In this document: positions 8,259 through 17,417 of the stretch, piece after piece
How positions within the stretch are numbered: the first letter of the stretch is position 1
Layout of the letters: each line of letters begins with the position of its first letter
Origin: an uncultured Muribaculaceae bacterium
GTDB taxonomy: Bacteria; Bacteroidota; Bacteroidia; Bacteroidales; Muribaculaceae
Reading direction: 5' to 3'
DNA: 64,000 bases
Assembly (NCBI GenBank): GCA_910577585.1
Contig: CAJTNN010000010.1
Coordinates: 15,868 to 79,867 of the forward strand
Notes under the pieces: generated by a model
The model's database searches: none
What the model saw: only the letters and a program-made list of their open reading frames with translations
What the model was told of the DNA's origin: nothing
Made by a program: the position numbers and the translations under genes

Positions 8259-8723
8259 TCAGATTTCAATCTTGATGATTTCAAACACCATCTCGCCGGC
8301 GGGCACCTTGCAAGTGACCTGGTCGCCCACGTGATGCCCCATGAGGGCTGCGGCGATGGGAGTGGTGGAGGCGAGTTTGTTCTCGCGGAAGTTGGCCTCG
8401 TTTTCGGTGACGATAGTGTAGGTCACGGTCATGCCGGTGGCCACGTTTTTGATTGTCACCTTGTTGAGGAGCTGCACTTCATCAGTGTTGAGCATAGAGT
8501 CATCGATGATGCGGGCATTGACCACGAGCTCCTTGAGCTTGGCGATTTTCATCTCAAGCATTCCCTGAGCCTCTTTGGCTGCATCATATTCGGCATTCTC
8601 AGAGAGGTCGCCTTTGTCGCGGGCCTCGGCGATGGCTGCCTTGATGGCGGGACGCTGGGCCTCGAGCTCGGCGAGTTCCTGCATTTTTTTGTCGTATCCT
8701 TCTTTGGTGAGATAGCTTGCCAT
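8259..8723 (-). CDS. greA: Transcription elongation factor GreA
   Basis: GreA rescues backtracked RNA polymerase by stimulating transcript cleavage. The protein begins MASYLTKEGYDKK at 8723, giving 154 residues, the family length; an upstream in-frame ATG adds 16 unrelated residues and is rejected. The N-terminal coiled coil (about residues 10-75) includes ARDKGDLSENAEYDAAKE, whose acidic tip residues are the catalytic hallmark. The C-terminal FKBP-like domain ends with GHHVGDQVTCKVPAGEMVFEI. A full Bacteroidales promoter (9031-9062) predicts a leader of about 300 nt. Confidence 0.95.
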   Translation of the reverse strand: MASYLTKEGYDKKMQELAELEAQRPAIKAAIAEARDKGDLSENAEYDAAKEAQGMLEMKIAKLKELVVNARIIDDSMLNTDEVQLLNKVTIKNVATGMTVTYTIVTENEANFRENKLASTTPIAAALMGHHVGDQVTCKVPAGEMVFEIIKIEI

Positions 8724-9136
8724 GGTGTAAAATAGTTGATGATAGTGGATTGTAGTGGGCTGCAGAGACATCTCCGGCAGGGGGATGCCACTGTGCGCTC
8801 ACTGTCGGTATCCGTGAATAAGGTAATAAATTAATAGTAAAAAATAAAGAACCTTTCTCCGTGAGGCGTTGACAGCGGCGTGCCGTCTGCCTTGGGAAAA
8901 AGACCCTTTGGGGTTGCGCCAGACCCTTTAAGCCTGACGTGGCAACGATGTGGATTTCCGCCCCGCGACATCGCGATATTCCCCGGCCGACTGACCGGGG
9001 AATATCTGCGTTCGCTTGGCGATACGGTTGCAAAGGTACTACTTTTTGTGAATAATCCCAAATTCCAACCGTGAAAATTTGCTAAATCCGCTCTCGCCGT
9101 TGTGGATAGGGGATGGCGGCGAGGGTATGGCGTGCA
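8724..9136 (-). other. Long structured leader region upstream of greA
   Basis: 413 bp without a credible gene. Transcribed leftward from the promoter at 9031-9062, it contains a perfect 12-bp hairpin, GATATTCCCCGG / CCGGGGAATATC (8975-8986 with 8995-9006), a repeated AAAGGGTCT and several GC-rich complementary stretches between 8870 and 8960. It may be a regulatory leader or a separate small RNA. I could not match it to a known riboswitch class. Confidence 0.5.
9031..9062 (-). promoter_or_regulatory. Bacteroidales promoter driving the greA leader
   Basis: On the minus strand a -33 TTTG (9059-9062), a 20-nt spacer and a -7 TACCTTTG (9031-9038) form a full consensus promoter. Confidence 0.75.
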
Positions 9137-10792
9137 TCAGTCGCGCGGGCTGACGAGGAAGTGGTCGCCTGTCTCCTTGACGATGCGTTCGTAATAAGCT
9201 TTGTCATAGCCAGGGAAGTCGGGATAGAGGGGTATGCCGTATTCATTATATTGGAATTTTCCATCGGCATCGGTCTTCTTCATATTTCCATCCATGAACT
9301 TCACCATGAGGAATTCGGCGAGGCTGCGGTAGGCATCGGTGGCAGTCTTGGCGATTGCGGCCCCCTCGGCGTTGACATCGGCTGTGAGCGCGGCCATATC
9401 CCCCTGTTTGGCCAGCGCTGCGAGGCCGGCATCGCGGTCGGCGCGTGAGTCGATGAATGCGTTCTCAAGTCCTGACTGCACTTTGCGGATGTCGGGAATC
9501 ATGAGGTCGTAGCGGTTATAGGCCTGGTTGGCGACCCAGTTGTTCATCCAGAAGTTGGAGTTGTAGTCGAAGGTGTTGATGTCGCCATGCTGCAGCTGGG
9601 CCGGGATTTCGGTCATCGAGCAGTAGAAAGGCATGTAGACGGTGGTGTTGGTGTCGTCGGTGCCGAACCACAGGATTCCGCCCACAGGGTCAGGGAGCCA
9701 GTCGCGGCTCTGGCTGACGAAGCTCCATCCGGTCTGCTGAGTGGCTATGGCGCGCTCGTGGGTATACTCTTTGCCATCGACTTCAAACGACATCGGTCGC
9801 CAGCGGTAGGGCACATGGTTGGGGCCTGCACCGACATCGCCGGTCATATCATAGGGTGTGCCTTGGAAGAGGTCGCGCATGGCATCCTGCATTCCGCGCA
9901 GGTCAACCTTTTTGTCAGGGATGATGTAGAGGGGCATCGGCTCATCAGAGTCGGCGTTGATCCATGCGAAATACTGTTCGGCTTCCGGGTTATAGCGGCG
10001 GAAGAAAGTCCATACGCGTCCATCGCATCCGCGGCGTGTGTCGGCGGTGTGATGCTCGAAAGCATCGGCAAAAGAGAAGTCTTCATCCTTGCCCGAGAAG
10101 TAACCGCGACGCCGTGCGAAGGGAATCAGATCTTTGGCATACTTCACATTCTCCTTATCCTTGAGATTGACTTTGCGGATGCGCGGCTCGTTGGCGTGGC
10201 CGGAGATGGCGTCGTCAGGGATGCGCACGGCAATCCACACAGCACCCTTCTCGGCTCCCTTGCCAATCATCTCCATCACCCACACCTCATTCTTGTCGGC
10301 TATCGAGAATGATTCGCCACTTGAGGCATAGCCATATTTATCGACGAGGTCGGTCATGACATCAATAGCCTCGCGGGCAGTGCGCGAGCGCTCGAGGGCA
10401 ATCTGAATCAGCGAGCCATAGTCGATGACGGCCTGTCCGGTGGTGTCGGTCAGCTCCTTGTGGCCACCCCATGTAGATTCGCCGATGCACACCTGGTGCT
10501 CATTCATGTTGCCAACGACATTGTAAGTGTGTGCGGGCTGCGGAATCTCGCCGAGAGGTTTGCCGGTGTCCCATTCCACCACTTTGCGCATTGCCCCTTT
10601 CGGGTGGTCGGCAGCCGGGGTGTGGGTCAGCATACCGTAGAGGTTGTGGGAGTCGGCGGCGTAGGTGACCATGACGCTGCCATCGGCAGTGGCCCCCTTT
10701 CCGGCAATCAGATTGGTGCAGGCATCAGCCGTGGTGGCCGGGAGCAGGGTGCTTCCGAGCATCAGGGCCGGCAGAAGATTAAGATGTTTCAT
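9137..10792 (-). CDS. Peptidase family C69 dipeptidase, secreted
   Basis: Ntn-hydrolase dipeptidase (peptidase U34/C69). Starting at the second Met (10792) the protein is 551 residues: MKHLNLLPALMLG signal peptide, then ADAC where the cysteine (residue 25) becomes the N-terminal nucleophile after processing, followed by TNLIAGKGATADGS. The motif IGESTWGG and the block ALERSRTAREAIDVM match the C69 core. Such enzymes release dipeptides or amino acids from short peptides; a signal peptide places it in the periplasm or at the surface. An upstream start at 10804 adds only four residues. Stands alone; a repeat element sits 47 nt before the start. Confidence 0.93.
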   Translation of the reverse strand: MKHLNLLPALMLGSTLLPATTADACTNLIAGKGATADGSVMVTYAADSHNLYGMLTHTPAADHPKGAMRKVVEWDTGKPLGEIPQPAHTYNVVGNMNEHQVCIGESTWGGHKELTDTTGQAVIDYGSLIQIALERSRTAREAIDVMTDLVDKYGYASSGESFSIADKNEVWVMEMIGKGAEKGAVWIAVRIPDDAISGHANEPRIRKVNLKDKENVKYAKDLIPFARRRGYFSGKDEDFSFADAFEHHTADTRRGCDGRVWTFFRRYNPEAEQYFAWINADSDEPMPLYIIPDKKVDLRGMQDAMRDLFQGTPYDMTGDVGAGPNHVPYRWRPMSFEVDGKEYTHERAIATQQTGWSFVSQSRDWLPDPVGGILWFGTDDTNTTVYMPFYCSMTEIPAQLQHGDINTFDYNSNFWMNNWVANQAYNRYDLMIPDIRKVQSGLENAFIDSRADRDAGLAALAKQGDMAALTADVNAEGAAIAKTATDAYRSLAEFLMVKFMDGNMKKTDADGKFQYNEYGIPLYPDFPGYDKAYYERIVKETGDHFLVSPRD

Positions 10793-10838
10793 ATATGATG
10801 TCAAGTTATAATTAGTCGTTACGTGTCAGGCCACCCGG

Positions 10839-10990
10839 AGATACTTACTTATTGAAGTCGTTTTAAACGACTTCACAGAGTGGCGGCAATTCATAATGCA
10901 AAGATGTGCATAATATTCCTAAAAACCAAATTTATAAGTATCTCTCAAAAATAATGCATAGACTTCGTGGCTGTTTTTTGAGAGATACTT
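10839..10990. repeat. Composite inverted-repeat element, copy B
   Basis: Two nested structures. AGATACTTA at 10839-10847 pairs with TAAGTATCT at 10935-10943 and encloses a 21-nt palindrome, GAAGTCGTTT-T-AAACGACTTC (10854-10874). AAGTATCTCTCAAAA (10936-10950) pairs with TTTTGAGAGATACTT (10976-10990). The right part shares CTCAAAAATAATGCATAG with the element at 20518-20703, so it is a shortened or rearranged relative. It lies 47 nt upstream of the C69 start codon. Confidence 0.7.
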
Positions 10991-11061
10991 AGGCGCCGAC
11001 GGCTATAAGTTTGGAGATAATCAGGCGTGGCGGCGCGAGAAAATGGTGGTTTGCGGCAGAA

Positions 11062-12729
11062 TCAGTTGGAGTAGAGGAACCGCTTGATTGAGCGCTTCGG
11101 GGTCTTCTCAAACTCATTCGGCATCAGTATTATGCGTGTCAGACGCTCGTAGGGAGCCACGAGTTTGTTGAGCTCCTTGAGGATATTGTCCATCGTGGCC
11201 GGAAGTTGAGCGCCGGCTATGCCGAGGCGGTCGAGCTGTTCGTAGTCGGGATAGACGAGTCCCACGAGTTTGCCATCGCGCATCACCACGAGCGATTCTG
11301 CCACAAAAGGCATGTTGTTGAGCTTTGCCTCAATCTCTTCGGGGTAGATGTTTTGTCCGGAGGCAGAGAGGAGCATGGTCTTCGAGCGGCCGCGTATGTA
11401 GAGAGTGCCGTCGGCCGAGCGGGTGCCGATGTCGCCGGTCTTGAGCCAACCCTTGTCGCTGAGCACGAGCTCTGTGGCCTCTTGGTTCTTATAGTATCCC
11501 TGCATCACATTCGAGCCGCGCACACAGATTTCACCGGGTATATTCTCGGGGTCGTCGCTCATGACCATGCTCTCCATAGTGGGGAGTGTGCGGCCGGATG
11601 AGCCCGGGCGGAATTCGCGCCAGGGAGTGTAGGAGATAAGTGGCCCGCACTCGGTCATGCCATATCCCACGGTGAACGGGAATTTGATTTTATGCAGGAA
11701 CTCCTCAACCTCATGATTCAGCGGTGCGCCCCCCACAATCACCTCCTCAAAGCATCCGCCGAAGGCATCGATGAGCTTTTTGCGGATTTTTGAGTATATG
11801 AACGAGTCAAGCAGCGGCACGGCGAGAGTCCAGCGCATCGTGCCCTTCGAAATCATGGGGAGTATCTGGTTCTTATAGATTTTTTCCAGAATCAGCGGCA
11901 CACAAATCACCAGATTCGGCTTGACATCAGCCAGTGCCTTAAGCAGCACCCGCGGTGAGGGTGTCTTGCCAAGCAGAGTTATATGGCTCCCGACGGCCAG
12001 CGGGGTGAGCATATCGAAAGCGCAACCGTAGGCGTGGGCCAACGGCAGGAATGCCAGAGCCCGTGATGAGCGGAAGTGCAGTTCGCTCTGCATGCCGAAG
12101 CACACATTGCCGGCAAGATTCTCGCCGGTGAGCATCACACCCTTTGAGAATCCGGTGGTGCCGGAGGTGTAGTTGATTTCCACAAGTTCGGAGTTGCTGC
12201 GGTCGGCGAATTTCACATCGTGCGAGGTGAATCCCTGCGGATAGCGGCGTCGGAAGCGGCGGCGCATCAGCTTGGCATCGCGTCTGAACTCCGAGTCATT
12301 CTCATAGAGCACCTCCACGCGGTCGGCCGAGAGCACGGCCTTGACATTAAGCAGCGACTCAGGCAGTATATGCTCCCACACCGCATCGCTGATGAAGAGG
12401 AGCCGGGCCTCGGAGTGGTTGACGATGTGGGTGACATCTACCGGATTGAAATCGGCCAGAATAGGCACAATCACCGCGCCGTAGGTGACGACCGACATAT
12501 ATATCTTCACCCACGTTACAGAATCCTTGCCGCAGAGAGCCACCTTGTCGCCCGGCTTAAGCCCGATAGATTCAAAGAATATGTGGGATTGGGCTATATC
12601 GGCGGCAAGCTCACCATAGGTGGTGGTCTTGCCGCTGACATAGTCGGTGAGAGCGGGCAGCTCCCAGTTCTCTATGAAGCTGCGTTCATAGATTTTTATG
12701 AAGTTAAGGATGGGATATGTGTCATTCAT
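11062..12729 (-). CDS. AMP-binding acyl-CoA ligase (long-chain fatty acid-CoA ligase type)
   Basis: 555-residue ANL-superfamily adenylating enzyme that activates a carboxylic acid to acyl-AMP and then acyl-CoA. The P-loop YTSGTTGFSKG is at residues 187-197, the A5-like motif VGYGMTECGP in the middle, and the hinge GWLKTGDIG followed by RGRSKTMLLSASGQNIYPEE near the C-terminus. Fatty acids are the likely substrate from overall likeness, but acyl length cannot be read. It follows the iron alcohol dehydrogenase gene by 71 bp on the same strand, so the two may be cotranscribed. Confidence 0.9.
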   Translation of the reverse strand: MNDTYPILNFIKIYERSFIENWELPALTDYVSGKTTTYGELAADIAQSHIFFESIGLKPGDKVALCGKDSVTWVKIYMSVVTYGAVIVPILADFNPVDVTHIVNHSEARLLFISDAVWEHILPESLLNVKAVLSADRVEVLYENDSEFRRDAKLMRRRFRRRYPQGFTSHDVKFADRSNSELVEINYTSGTTGFSKGVMLTGENLAGNVCFGMQSELHFRSSRALAFLPLAHAYGCAFDMLTPLAVGSHITLLGKTPSPRVLLKALADVKPNLVICVPLILEKIYKNQILPMISKGTMRWTLAVPLLDSFIYSKIRKKLIDAFGGCFEEVIVGGAPLNHEVEEFLHKIKFPFTVGYGMTECGPLISYTPWREFRPGSSGRTLPTMESMVMSDDPENIPGEICVRGSNVMQGYYKNQEATELVLSDKGWLKTGDIGTRSADGTLYIRGRSKTMLLSASGQNIYPEEIEAKLNNMPFVAESLVVMRDGKLVGLVYPDYEQLDRLGIAGAQLPATMDNILKELNKLVAPYERLTRIILMPNEFEKTPKRSIKRFLYSN

Positions 12730-12800
12730 AGTAAATTAGGAATAGAGGTTGTCATTTTTTTCGGGAGATGCCCAGGTCGCCATCGGGCTGAGGGGTCGAA

Positions 12801-13979
12801 TCAGAGCGCCAGACGGTAGATTTCGCGGCAGTCATCCATCGACAGAGGCACATAGCTGCCCAGTGTGGGACCCATGTTGCGTTCGAGCGACTTCACCATA
12901 GCCTCGATATCCGGCTCCTTGCCCCCGATCAGCTCACGCAGTGAAGTGGTGAGGCCGAGGTCGTGGTAGAAGTCTTCGAGGCGATGTATGCCTTCGGCTA
13001 TAATCTCATCAGTGTCATGCCCCGCCGGGTCAACTGACATCACATTGATGGCGAATTTCCATAATTTATCAGGATTGCGTCGGGCGCAGAATTTCATCCA
13101 GGCGGGCACAATTACTGCCAGACCCGCGCCATGCGGCACATCATAGATGGCGGAGATTTCGTGCTCGAGTCGGTGAGAGGCCCAGTCCTCGGTCTTGCCC
13201 ACGCCGCAGAGACCGTTGTGCGCCAGTGTGCCGGCCCACATTACATCGGCGCGTGCATCATAGTTGTCGGGCTGGAAATGCAGGGTCATGGCCTGGTCCA
13301 TCACATCGCGCATGATAGCTTCGGAGTATGAGTCAACAAGCTCGGTGGCCGGAGTGTTGGAGAAGTAACGCTCGTAGATATGGCAGAGCATGTCGACAAT
13401 GCCATAGGCAGTCTGGTCGGCCGGCAGAGTCATTGTAAGCTCCGGATTCATCACCGCAAACTTCGGGCGCAGCAGCATCGGGTATCTTACAGAAATCTTC
13501 TGCAGGGTCTTCTCATTGGTTATCACGGAATTGCCGCTACCTTCACTTCCGGCCGCCGGGATTGTCAGCACCACACCTACGGGGAGAGCAGTGTCGGGCT
13601 TGGACTTGCCGCAATAGAAATTCCAGAAGTCTTCAGAGGCCGGCACACCGAGTGCGATGGCCTTGGCAGTGTCGATGACCGAGCCGCCACCGACTGCGAG
13701 CATGAAGTCAACCTTCGCGGCGCGGGCCATATCGATCCCTTCATATACTTTGTCGGCGGTGGGGTTAGGGCGGATGCCGCCGAACTCGATGAAGTCTATG
13801 CCCGCTGCGCGCATTGATTCGCGGATGCGTGCCAGCAGGCCGGAGCGTTCTGCCGAATGCCCTCCGAAGAGCATCATTACTTTTTTGGCGCCGAAGCGTG
13901 TGAGGAGTTCGCCGGTCTTGGACTCGGTGTCGCGGCCGAACACAAACTCTGTGGGCGACCAGAATGTGAAGTTTTCCAT
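12801..13979 (-). CDS. Iron-containing alcohol dehydrogenase, YqhD/butanol dehydrogenase type
   Basis: 392-residue NAD(P)-dependent type III alcohol dehydrogenase that reduces aldehydes. The nucleotide-binding GGGS is at residues 97-100. The metal ligands fall at Asp196, His200, His269 and His283, the same spacing as the four ligands of E. coli YqhD, in the contexts DMLCH, SHRLEHE and PHGAG. The N-terminus MENFTFWSPTEFVFGRDTE is characteristic of the YqhD/BDH subgroup. Upstream, the 16-nt sequence GAATTGATGATTCTTA occurs twice in tandem between about 13995 and 14035. Confidence 0.93.
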   Translation of the reverse strand: MENFTFWSPTEFVFGRDTESKTGELLTRFGAKKVMMLFGGHSAERSGLLARIRESMRAAGIDFIEFGGIRPNPTADKVYEGIDMARAAKVDFMLAVGGGSVIDTAKAIALGVPASEDFWNFYCGKSKPDTALPVGVVLTIPAAGSEGSGNSVITNEKTLQKISVRYPMLLRPKFAVMNPELTMTLPADQTAYGIVDMLCHIYERYFSNTPATELVDSYSEAIMRDVMDQAMTLHFQPDNYDARADVMWAGTLAHNGLCGVGKTEDWASHRLEHEISAIYDVPHGAGLAVIVPAWMKFCARRNPDKLWKFAINVMSVDPAGHDTDEIIAEGIHRLEDFYHDLGLTTSLRELIGGKEPDIEAMVKSLERNMGPTLGSYVPLSMDDCREIYRLAL

Positions 13980-14045
13980 AAGGTAAAAAAGTCGTGAATT
14001 GATGATTCTTAGTCGAGAATTGATGATTCTTATCTATAACAAATT

Positions 14046-14075
14046 AACCCCGCGAAATGATTCGCGGGGTTAGTT
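14046..14075 (-). terminator. Hairpin terminator downstream of the gltX unit
   Basis: Perfect stem CCCCGCGAA / TTCGCGGGG with an ATGA loop, 30 bp past the minus-strand stop at 14100. The minus strand continues with TTAATTTG. A second CCCGCGGGG lies alongside on the plus side. Confidence 0.7.
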
Positions 14076-14099
14076 TTCCCGCGGGGTTATATGGGCGGG

Positions 14100-14804
14100 T
14101 CATTTGCTTGCAGGCTGCGAGCGATGGCGGTGCAACTCCTCGGCATATTCGCGGGCCCACGCGCCAAACATGTGGCGTCGGCGCGCATCGTAGAGCAGCC
14201 ATGTGGCATGCCGGGCGAATGCCTGCGGTGAGTCGACCTGTATGGCTGCGCTGAGAGTGAGCAGATTGGCCGCGTGGTCGGCGTCGGATGAGTCGGCATG
14301 CCGCATGGCGCGGAAGTCGCCGAGCATGGGCAGCCCGAATGCGGCTGCCGCGAGCATATCCTCGGCGGCGTGGGCAGAGTTGCCGATCATGGCGATGTCA
14401 GCCCAGCGGAAGGGTGAGGGGGCCGGGATATCGGTGATGATGACCCGGGCCTTTGCCAGAAGTTCACGTTGCTTCAGAGCCTCGCTCAGCGTCAGCAGCC
14501 GCCGGGGCGGATAAGCGCTCTTCAGCCTGGCGATGTCAGAGGGTGAGAATTCGGCGGGTGAGATTATACCTCTCACCACATCGCGCTCCATAAGCCAGGC
14601 TGTGGCTGTGGCCACTTGCAGTGAGTCGGCGCCTACGGCGGCGAGCACCATCGGGCGCTCCCCCACACGCCGGCTGTAGCGCTCTTCGGGAGCACCGCAG
14701 AATTCGGTGTACAGAGCCTCAATCCTGTCGGCCGACGCCGATACGGGACTCGCACCCCGCATCATGCGTCGCCACAGGTGTTGCAGATATCTGAGAGGAT
14801 TCAC
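14100..14804 (-). CDS. Short Kdo-transferase-like protein (possible truncated WaaA)
   Basis: 234 residues, no signal peptide, Ala/Arg-rich. The stretch [17 protein letters not shown] at about residues 164-180 resembles the nucleotide-sugar-binding part of the 3-deoxy-D-manno-octulosonate transferase WaaA (where it reads NxLEPAAFGxPVxFGP). The C-terminal [27 protein letters not shown] looks like that family's closing helices. A full WaaA is about 410 residues and has an N-terminal acceptor-binding domain that is missing or unrecognisable here. In several Bacteroidales, waaA follows gltX, which is the arrangement here, with a 4-nt overlap of stop and start. I read this as a reduced, perhaps inactive, descendant. 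Function uncertain. Confidence 0.5.
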   Translation of the reverse strand: MNPLRYLQHLWRRMMRGASPVSASADRIEALYTEFCGAPEERYSRRVGERPMVLAAVGADSLQVATATAWLMERDVVRGIISPAEFSPSDIARLKSAYPPRRLLTLSEALKQRELLAKARVIITDIPAPSPFRWADIAMIGNSAHAAEDMLAAAAFGLPMLGDFRAMRHADSSDADHAANLLTLSAAIQVDSPQAFARHATWLLYDARRRHMFGAWAREYAEELHRHRSQPASK

Positions 14805-16330
14805 TTGCCGATCACCTCGATTGCACGGCGCAGTCGGCTCACAACCTCTTCGCGCGGCATAAGCTCAGTGATGTCAAACATGTGCGGACCACGGCATGCG
14901 CCCACCACGGCCAGGCGGAAGGCATTCATCACGTTGCCAAGGTGATATCCCTTGGATGCTATCCAGTCAAGCACAATCTTCTCGGCATTGGCCGAAGTCA
15001 TGTCGTCGATACCCTCGAGCACACCGATGAGCTCCTGCATTATGCCGGGCATCTCTTCGCTCCAGCGCTTCTTGACATCCTTCGCGGCATACTCCTCAGG
15101 GGCCTTGAAGAAGAAGTCGGCCTGCTCCCAGAGTTCGGGGATGAGGTTGGCACGGCTCTTGACCATACCCAGCGCGCGGGCAACGTATTCGTCAGAGAAT
15201 CCGGCCACACCCTTCTCTTCGAGCACAGGGCGGAAGAGGCGTGCCAGCTCCTCGTCGGGAGTCTGGAGCATATACTCATGGTTGAACCACATACCCTTCT
15301 TATAGTCGAACTTAGCGCCCGCCTTCGAGCAGTGTTCAAACGAGAATTTGGCAATCAGGTCGGCCATCGACATGATTTCAGTGTCATCGCCGGGATTCCA
15401 CCCGAGCAGAGCGAGGAAGTTGACCACAGCCTCCGGCAGGTAGCCCTGCTCGCGATATCCGGCCGAAACGGCACCCGAAGCCGGGTCGTGCCATTCGAGC
15501 GGGAAGACCGGGAATCCGAGTTTGTCGCCATCGCGTTTTGAGAGCTTGCCGTTGCCCACGGGTTTGAGCAGCAGCGGCAGATGCACGAATTCAGGCATCG
15601 TGTCCTCCCATCCGAAGGCGCGGTAAAGCAGCACATGCAGCGGAGCCGACGGGAGCCATTCCTCGCCGCGAATGACGTGGCTGACCTCCATCAGATGGTC
15701 GTCGACGATATTGGCGAGGTGATATGTGGGGAGGTCGTCGGCACTTTTGTAGAGCACCTTGTCGTCGAGGATGCTCGAGTTGATGGTGACTTCGCCACGT
15801 ATGCGGTCCTGCACGGTCACAGGCTGGTCGGGTTCAATCTTGAACCGCACCACATACTGCTGCCCCTCATCGATGAGACGGCGTGTCTCATCCTTGCCCA
15901 ATGTTATCTCATTGCGCATCGAGCCGCGGGTGGAGGCATCATACTGGAAGTTGGGATGTTCATTGCGGGCCGCCTCAAGTTCCTCAGGAGTGTCGAAGGC
16001 TATGTAAGCCTTTCCGGCATCGAGGAGTTGCTTCACATATTTGCGGTATATGTCGCGGCGCTCGCTCTGGCGGTACGGGCCGTGGGGACCCTCTGCACCG
16101 ATACCCTCATCAATCTCTATGCCGAGCCAGCGGAGAGATTCGACGATATATTCCTCAGCGCCCGGCACGAAGCGGCGGCTGTCGGTGTCTTCGATGCGCA
16201 GCAGCATCTTGCCGCCGTGATGGCGGGCGAAGAGATAATTGAAAAGAGCCGTGCGTACACCTCCGATGTGCAGAGGTCCCGTAGGCGATGGTGCGAATCT
16301 TACACGCACCTGACGGTTATTCTCAGTCAT
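14801..16330 (-). CDS. gltX: Glutamyl-tRNA synthetase
   Basis: Class I aminoacyl-tRNA synthetase charging tRNA-Glu. 509 residues, normal length. [14 protein letters not shown] places the HIGH-type signature at residues 21-24, LLRIEDTD follows, and the KMSKS-type loop appears as [11 protein letters not shown] in mid-protein. The C-terminal anticodon-binding helices are present. The next gene downstream overlaps its stop by 4 nt. The upstream gap holds two copies of an 18-nt repeat, each with a TAAATTTG -7-like box. Confidence 0.97.
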   Translation of the reverse strand: MTENNRQVRVRFAPSPTGPLHIGGVRTALFNYLFARHHGGKMLLRIEDTDSRRFVPGAEEYIVESLRWLGIEIDEGIGAEGPHGPYRQSERRDIYRKYVKQLLDAGKAYIAFDTPEELEAARNEHPNFQYDASTRGSMRNEITLGKDETRRLIDEGQQYVVRFKIEPDQPVTVQDRIRGEVTINSSILDDKVLYKSADDLPTYHLANIVDDHLMEVSHVIRGEEWLPSAPLHVLLYRAFGWEDTMPEFVHLPLLLKPVGNGKLSKRDGDKLGFPVFPLEWHDPASGAVSAGYREQGYLPEAVVNFLALLGWNPGDDTEIMSMADLIAKFSFEHCSKAGAKFDYKKGMWFNHEYMLQTPDEELARLFRPVLEEKGVAGFSDEYVARALGMVKSRANLIPELWEQADFFFKAPEEYAAKDVKKRWSEEMPGIMQELIGVLEGIDDMTSANAEKIVLDWIASKGYHLGNVMNAFRLAVVGACRGPHMFDITELMPREEVVSRLRRAIEVIGK

Positions 16331-16363
16331 GTATGCTAAAGGTATAGTTTGTCAGAAAATGGA

Positions 16364-16428
16364 GTCGTCTAAATTTCAAATTTACGTAGTCTAAATTTCA
16401 AATTTATGCAAACGAAGTTTAGATGACT
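16364..16428. repeat. Tandem 22-bp repeat inside an imperfect inverted repeat upstream of gltX
   Basis: GTCTAAATTTCAAATTTA occurs at 16367-16384 and 16389-16406. On the minus strand each copy contains TAAATTTG, a -7-like box facing gltX. Outer arms GTCGTCTAAA (16364-16373) and TTTAGATGAC (about 16418-16427) pair with one mismatch. Confidence 0.6.
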
Positions 16429-16447
16429 TCTGCGGGTATAATCAATT

Positions 16448-17188
16448 TTACTCGGGTTTCTCAAGCTGCATCTTGCGCCCATCCCAGCGCCATATGAGTT
16501 TGGAGTGCAGATAAGGCTTTATCTGCTCGCTCTGTTCGGTAGATAGAAGATTGGCCGAAGTGAGTTGGCCGGTCATCACATCCGAGTCAGGCGACACCGA
16601 GAAGGCAATCGTATAGAATGGCAGCATCTGTTCGAGGTCGCGCTTGGAGAGGGGCGCGTCTTTGGGGAGGTTATAGAACTCCGTGGGGTCAGGCATCTTC
16701 ATCAACTTCTTGGCGGCCAGGGGCTGCATCGAGTTAGAGAAGAACTTCACAGTACTGTCGGCAGTATCGTTGCCGTCGTCGATGGTGTAGATTGACATCA
16801 CCACCGGCAGTCCACCCTTGGAGTCAGGAAGCACCTTAATCACGAGATTGCTCACATCCGAAAGATGCACCTTGATGTAGTCAGGGCGCATCTCCTCAAT
16901 CCATGATAGACCCATGAATACGTTGGCCTTTTTGTAGACACTGTCGCGCTGCTCCATATAGTCAAGCATATCGCGTCGCATCGAAGTCGAGAGGAGGTCA
17001 AGATCCTGCTGCGGCATGCGCAGGAAGGCCTGGGCGGCGGTGATGGTGTCGACGGCTACTTGCATGTCAGACTTCTTCGCTTCGGCAGGGGCCGGAGCAA
17101 AGATGACTGAAAGAAGTATTGCCAGTGTGGCCAGGGTCGCTTTAATCCGCTGGCCGCCGGAGGTGAAAGTGTGTCTGAGGGAGTTCAT
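16448..17188 (-). CDS. DUF3256 family exported protein
   Basis: 246 residues. A hydrophobic segment ATLAILLSVIFAPAPAEA at about residues 19-36 serves as an export signal ending in AEA. The remainder, with LRMPQQDLDLLSTSMRRDMLDYM near the start and repeated beta-strand patterns later, matches the Bacteroidales-only DUF3256 family; no biochemical role is known to me. The start codon follows the -7 box TAATTTTG by only four bases (CACT), so the transcript may be leaderless. Stands alone between gltX and the helicase gene. Confidence 0.72.
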   Translation of the reverse strand: MNSLRHTFTSGGQRIKATLATLAILLSVIFAPAPAEAKKSDMQVAVDTITAAQAFLRMPQQDLDLLSTSMRRDMLDYMEQRDSVYKKANVFMGLSWIEEMRPDYIKVHLSDVSNLVIKVLPDSKGGLPVVMSIYTIDDGNDTADSTVKFFSNSMQPLAAKKLMKMPDPTEFYNLPKDAPLSKRDLEQMLPFYTIAFSVSPDSDVMTGQLTSANLLSTEQSEQIKPYLHSKLIWRWDGRKMQLEKPE

Positions 17189-17192
17189 AGTG

Positions 17193-17200
17193 CAAAATTA
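17193..17200 (-). promoter_or_regulatory. -7 box directly abutting the DUF3256 start codon
   Basis: The minus strand reads TAATTTTG-CACT-ATG. A -33-like TTGA lies 19 nt upstream of the box. Transcription would start at or within a base or two of the ATG. Confidence 0.6.
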
Positions 17201-17355
17201 ACAAAAATCTTCCCAATATTCAACACCATGTCAGTCTATGGCCTGGCATCTGAATACCGGGAAGGTTATACTTAAGGTTTTTCAGATTATCAGTAAGTGA
17301 AGGGTATGCTTTCGTGAATCATAGCTTGCGTCTTCAGAAGCTGAGAGCTTGCATG

Positions 17356-17391
17356 ATCATAAATGGAGAGGTTGTGGCCTTCATTTATGAT
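17356..17391 (-). terminator. Hairpin after the DEAD-box helicase gene
   Basis: Perfect 10-bp stem ATCATAAATG / CATTTATGAT (17356-17365 with 17382-17391), flanked by a repeated CTTCAGAAGC(C/T)GAGAG motif near 17333 and 17404. The T tract is weak. Confidence 0.5.
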
Positions 17392-17417
17392 TAGCGGCGT
17401 CTTCAGAAGCCGAGAGG

